Source: Diprion similis (taxonomy: Eukaryota; Arthropoda; Insecta; Hymenoptera; Diprionidae). From it: 64,000 nucleotides of DNA. Under the pieces are notes generated by a model that saw only the letters and a program-made list of their open reading frames with translations, did no database searches and was not told the origin of the DNA. Location: contig NC_060110.1 in assembly GCF_021155765.1 (NCBI RefSeq), positions 3,658,001-3,722,000 of the forward strand. Direction: 5' to 3'. Every line of letters begins with the position of its first letter. The first letter of the stretch is position 1. Below, piece after piece: positions 59,813 to 64,000 of the stretch. The position numbers and the translations under genes were made by a program.

Positions 59813-61671
59813 GTTTTAAAGAAATATATTCACTTGACTAGATTCGAAGTTTAACTAGGTTAAACCGAAGGCAAAACGAGTCCAAGTTATAAGTTGTCTG
59901 TTAACTGTGGCCCAAGTGCCAAAGAGTGCGAATCCAAAAGACGTGACCATGGCCTTTGGAACCGGTGAACATTCGACGAGTGTAGTATACACGTACACAT
60001 GTGTGTACATGAATATGCGATTATGTTCTATTGATTATAGTTTGAAATGATTGTATAAGATGATTCCACCTCGGCTTTCATTTGCCATTTCATCCTACGA
60101 ATAGGATTAGGTATATTCATAGCACTAGTAAAATGCAGTCATTTATTGGTAATGAAGACAATGAGAAATGTAAAAATTGAGGTTTCGTTGCCTTTCGAAC
60201 TTTGAATTACATTCATACTGGGATGGATGGTAAAGTTTTCCATATTCATTCACGCTCATCTGTCTGATGATATGTCACTATTTACAGTGGATAGCAAGGT
60301 AGAGACTGTGAAAAAAGTGAGAAACGCTTAAAGCCGCTTTCTGATTAATCCAAATACAGTGTTCAAGATTGTCTTTGACAATCATGCGTTTGTCACTTTT
60401 CCACACGGTCTTGTATACGAAACGGTGACTGTTGGTGAAAGACTTTGTGTACAACGCCAGTATATTTTATTGCTTACAACTATTCCCTAAACATTAGTAC
60501 CAATAAATGATCTGTCACAAAAGATTTTGGCGACAGATTGTAATATCCGACTGGAACGTCGGTATATTTTATTGCTTATAATTATACATATACCTAATAT
60601 TAGTACCAACTAACTATACTAGAAATGGGAGAATTCTCTAAACTAAATCATTCAAGGAAAGAAGAAGAAGACTGGCTAAGCAATCGAATATCCCTAGATG
60701 AGATATATTGCTGAAATTCTTTATGTCATTCGTATAATTTTTGATTCTAAGACATTTTGAAAGAACGTTTTTACCAAATTTCAATTTATGAGTTTAAACG
60801 AAAATATAATATCTCCTTTGTATATATATCTCATTTTGCTGTTGCAGCAAATCGTGAGCAGCAAATATCCCTAGAAACTTTTGATCACGTGATGATTTTG
60901 CGGCTGCTGTTTGCTGTGCATGAAAAGACACCTTAAGGCCTGTGGCCGCGCGATGCAGCTCCAAGGGATATTTTTTATGCTCCATCCATAAGTCCGCGGA
61001 TATTTTGATCTCTGTCTGTACCACTTTCAGAGCAGACTTCTGAGTTTCTCCTTCTCTCTCTTTCTCTGTTGAACGTTGCGGGAATTTCAGTGGATCCGCA
61101 TTCCGCCAGTCGCCAGGAAGTGTTTCCTCCTGCTGTGCCGCTTGTTTACCTTCTCTGAGGCAAGCCCACTAGTGAACGGTATTACATACATACATATAAG
61201 ATATCGCACGGGTGTTAAATATTGATTGACCGTAAAAATGGCGTGAAAATTCAAAAGCAAATTTGGAATGTGACGACAGTGAGTGTTCGCAAGTTAATTG
61301 AGCTTTATATATTTGAATTGCTATGATGTAATTCTATGAAAATAGAATCATTCTGTTACTTAGTCTTGAATTTTGAATAATTTTATCTATGAAGTACTGT
61401 TTTTGCGGTGGTACGTTGGATCCGGCGTCTACCGTAGTTACGTTGGCAATTTAACGGAAATACTGGATTCCTAAATGAAAATGATCATATCAAGAGCTGG
61501 CCTGTCGTTATGGATGAATAGTAGAAAAAATCCGGCAAAAAATTTGTAAGTACGCACAAGAATTCAAATATATTTACTCATCAATTGATTGTCAATATTA
61601 TTCTCAGCAGAGGAAGGCCAGTATCTGGTCTATTTATACCCTTTTGAAAGTAATAAAGGAATTTCCAAAGC
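59813..61671. promoter_or_regulatory. Intergenic DNA between divergent genes, with 5' UTR of the membrane protein
   Basis: The region separates the Rpe start (- strand) from the membrane protein (+ strand). It is AT-rich apart from about 60890-61160. A likely 5' UTR exon of the + strand gene ends at the donor AATTT/GTAAGT (61546) and joins the acceptor TATTCTCAG (61607). An ATG at 61475 in it opens a short upstream ORF that stops before the main start. Confidence 0.4.
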
Positions 61672-63419
61672 ATGAAGATGCTGGCAAAGCGCATGTTCCC
61701 AAGTTTGATTACTTGCAGTTCTAAGGCTGCTGGCATCTTAGCACCTTTAATTATTCCTCCTGCACATATTGCTGCACTTTACTATTTCTGGACAGAATTT
61801 TCACGAGATGTCGACAGGCGTCATTGCTCCTGTTCTTGTTGGGACACCGTATTCAAGGGTAAGAAATCATAAAGATTGTTCTTGGTCATGGCTCATGCAT
61901 GTTTTACTTTGACTATAGAAATACACATCTCATTTGTTAAGACTTCAAATAACGAATAGATGTAATCTCTAATTATTCCCATCTTTTTGCATAAATATCT
62001 GTTGTTCGATAAATGTAAAACAAATCAGGTTATTTTGGTCAACCTGTAGTAGAAAAGTCTTTACATTCCTCACCAATTCATGATATAATTATTTTGAAAT
62101 TTCAAACACTTCTGAAATCCTTCAGCCGATATGTATTTCTTTGTTTTAATTTTTCTTTTCAGGCTCCTATGAATCTGGTGTTGCATCTTATAAGCATATG
62201 TATTTTAACGCCACTGCTAATACCATAAAAATATGGTTTATGATAGTAATTGGTATAATTACATTTTACGAAAGTGTAAAAGATTTAGCATGGCTAGCTA
62301 TGCAATGTCGTCTGAGATTTAGAATGTTGATACTTTTTGGGACTGCAGTGTTTTCTCATTACTATTCATGGTGGGTGTACATAAATTATTGGAATGACGA
62401 GTTTTATTCCCAGTGGTATCATCAATTGTTTTTCACTGCTACCGAATTATTGTCGACAATTCTGGTCGTTCATTTGGCTGATGCAAAAAATCCAATTACA
62501 CATAGAAAAGCATTTGGCATCGCTGCTATTGCAATCATGCATATTTTAGCTGGTAGTTGGGACCAGTTCATTACCAATGTTGTTAGAGGAGAGGGATATG
62601 CCCATCAGGTAAATAAAAATCTCATCTATCTTTGATAACTTTTGTATTCAATGTTAAGAAAAATGTCTTACTAATTATTGTAAATTAAAAAGATTTATCA
62701 ACTCACAATCGTATAAAAAAATTAGTTATATCAATTTAAAATAAACTTGGTCTCGGATTAACATTACAGAGTGAATTAATTCTAGATGCAAAGCAAAAGG
62801 ATCTATAGATTGCATCTCAAAATATCCAAAGTGCCATTTGTATGGCATATGCATTTGTTCATATTTGAAAATATTCAGCTAAAACCAAAGTTAACAAGCA
62901 AAGTATCTTTGTGCTTAACGAAAATCTGAAAACTGTGACTTTACAAAAAATTTAAGAAATTCTATGGGACTTGATTTGATAAATTTATGATATTTTTGAA
63001 TATTTTCCCTGTTTGGTGAAATTATTTACTTACATTTGATAAATCGTGTTTCATTATACGTAATACATAATCAGCTTATTCAATTCATAGAAAATGATTT
63101 TTAGTCAAGGAAAAATCTGAATTACGCTCCAAAACACCTGCGATTCTCAAGCAATCTCATTCACCTAGGCGATAGACATACTTTTCAAGCTTTGTTACAG
63201 TGCATTGTGGAGGTAAATGATTCATATAATTAACAGGTAATTCGAGATCTGGGATTCATGATTCCTGATATTCTCCATGTTGCCATCCCTCTATGGTCTG
63301 TAGAATGGCATAAACCCTGTGGCCTACCTGGAGCTGAATCCAACCAGAATATCAGACGTGATCTCACAATTATTTCAGTACTGGTTATACTCGGATTGTG
63401 CTTTTGTGCTGCCCTGTGA
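61672..63419 (+). CDS. Multi-pass membrane protein of unknown function
   Basis: Three exons, 61672-61858, 62163-62608 and 63237-63419 (donors AAGG/GTAAGA and CAG/GTAAAT), giving 271 aa. About six hydrophobic segments are visible: residues about 20-42, IKIWFMIVIGIITF, MLILFGTAVFSHYYSWWVY, LFFTATELLSTILVVHLA, FGIAAIAIMHILAG and a C-terminal LTIISVLVILGLCFCAAL. A cysteine-rich loop DVDRRHCSCSCWDTVFKG follows segment 1. Polar or charged residues near the membrane (NYWND, SWDQFITNV, RDLGFMIPD) look like a conserved, constrained family. I do not recognise a named family. It could be a channel, transporter or scramblase-like protein, but nothing in the sequence decides this. Intron phases and codon quality support a real gene. 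Confidence 0.8.
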
Positions 63420-63446
63420 TATGCAAAACGATGAGTTAGTAATCAA

Positions 63447-63452
63447 AATAAA
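63447..63452 (+). terminator. Polyadenylation signal of the membrane-protein gene
   Basis: AATAAA in CAAAATAAACG only 28 nt after the stop codon, implying a very short 3' UTR. Confidence 0.65.
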
Positions 63453-64000
63453 CGTGACCAGCTGGTTAGCGCTTATCTCAAAAGCATAGCGATGACTGGA
63501 AATATCGATTATAACAGGTATTACTTCTGGTTTACATCGATATAAGCTTTCAAATCTTTGTTTCTATATTTCAATCGCTAACAACATCTTGCAGATTTAG
63601 GTGGTCCATCAAATTTGTTTGGGTGAATTTTAATCAATCAATTTTCATTAAAATCTGTGACAATGTGGATAGCTCTATATCTCGGGGAGATACTGTGCCT
63701 CTAAAAACGTTTTATTCCTCAAAAATGTCATTATAGGTAGTGAAAATTTTCAGGAACCGGTGTTGCGATATTTCAAACCATTATAGATCAATTAACTTGA
63801 AGATATTTTATGTTGAGAATGGGTAAGACTGTAGCTATATGAAATATTACGTCAGGAGGCGGTAAAGTTTTTTTCAACTAGTAACGACAATACATCTTCA
63901 ATTCGTATGAAATTTTTATTTTTAAATGTTTACTGAACTTACAAAAAAATTACAACACGATGTATTCTAAAAGTCTATGTTATTCAGAGGAAAAACAACA
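63453..64000. other. AT-rich 3' flank
   Basis: No gene or repeat was recognised up to the window edge. Confidence 0.4.

Noticed and set aside
60794-61024. 76-codon minus-strand frame between Rpe and the membrane protein
   Set aside because: No ATG at its head, no domain, no plausible partner exon before Rpe, and it lies in probable 5' flank.
63197-63212. 12-nt micro-exon (TTACAG/...GGAG/GTAAAT) in the membrane-protein gene
   Set aside because: Direct joining of exons 2 and 3 keeps the frame and a smooth protein. The micro-exon is unnecessary.

Overview
The window is nuclear DNA from an animal, most likely an insect. The genes have short GT-AG introns and AATAAA polyadenylation signals, and intergenic DNA is very AT-rich, with long A/T and G/C homopolymer runs, (TA)n and (CA)n microsatellites and many short foldback transposons. 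The proteins look arthropod-like. I favour a hymenopteran-like insect, but that is inference and cannot be proved from the sequence. All gene models below are my own splice predictions. No tRNA, rRNA, CRISPR or bacterial-type feature was recognised.

Bases 1 to about 33,000 form a gene desert or one or more very large introns. No protein was recognised there. It holds two arrays of roughly 10-bp units (2.4-3.0 kb and 13.0-13.5 kb), an inverted pair of about 370-bp foldback repeats 6 kb apart (0.38 and 6.37 kb), several foldback or TIR elements without an evident transposase (9.8, 15.5, 28.2 and 31.5 kb), a G-quadruplex-prone GGGTAT repeat (12.4 kb), clustered poly-G/poly-C tracts, and a GC-rich island (27.0-28.1 kb) that looks like a promoter or first exon of an unidentified gene.

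From 34 kb on the window is genic. WDR26 (34.3-39.9 kb, nine coding exons) encodes a LisH-CTLH-WD40 subunit of the CTLH/GID ubiquitin ligase. After a 9-kb gap with a 519-bp palindromic element comes a compact cluster on the + strand: a CEBPZOS-like membrane microprotein, a UQCC3-like complex III assembly factor 13 nt after its stop, and tubulin-folding cofactor C (TBCC) 49 nt after that. This layout suggests one polycistronic mRNA. ATP synthase subunit g and the RNA methyltransferase SPOUT1/CENP-32 follow. A small unrecognised ORF begins 4 nt after the SPOUT1 stop if a predicted 70-nt intron is removed. Ribulose-phosphate 3-epimerase lies convergently on the - strand (57.6-59.8 kb, four exons), and a conserved-looking multi-pass membrane protein of unknown function (61.7-63.4 kb) closes the window.

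Several neighbours share a mitochondrial theme (CEBPZOS-like, UQCC3-like, ATP synthase g). The tight spacing of small cistrons is the most notable feature. The other main interest is the dense set of palindromic elements and 10-bp-phased arrays in the gene-poor half.
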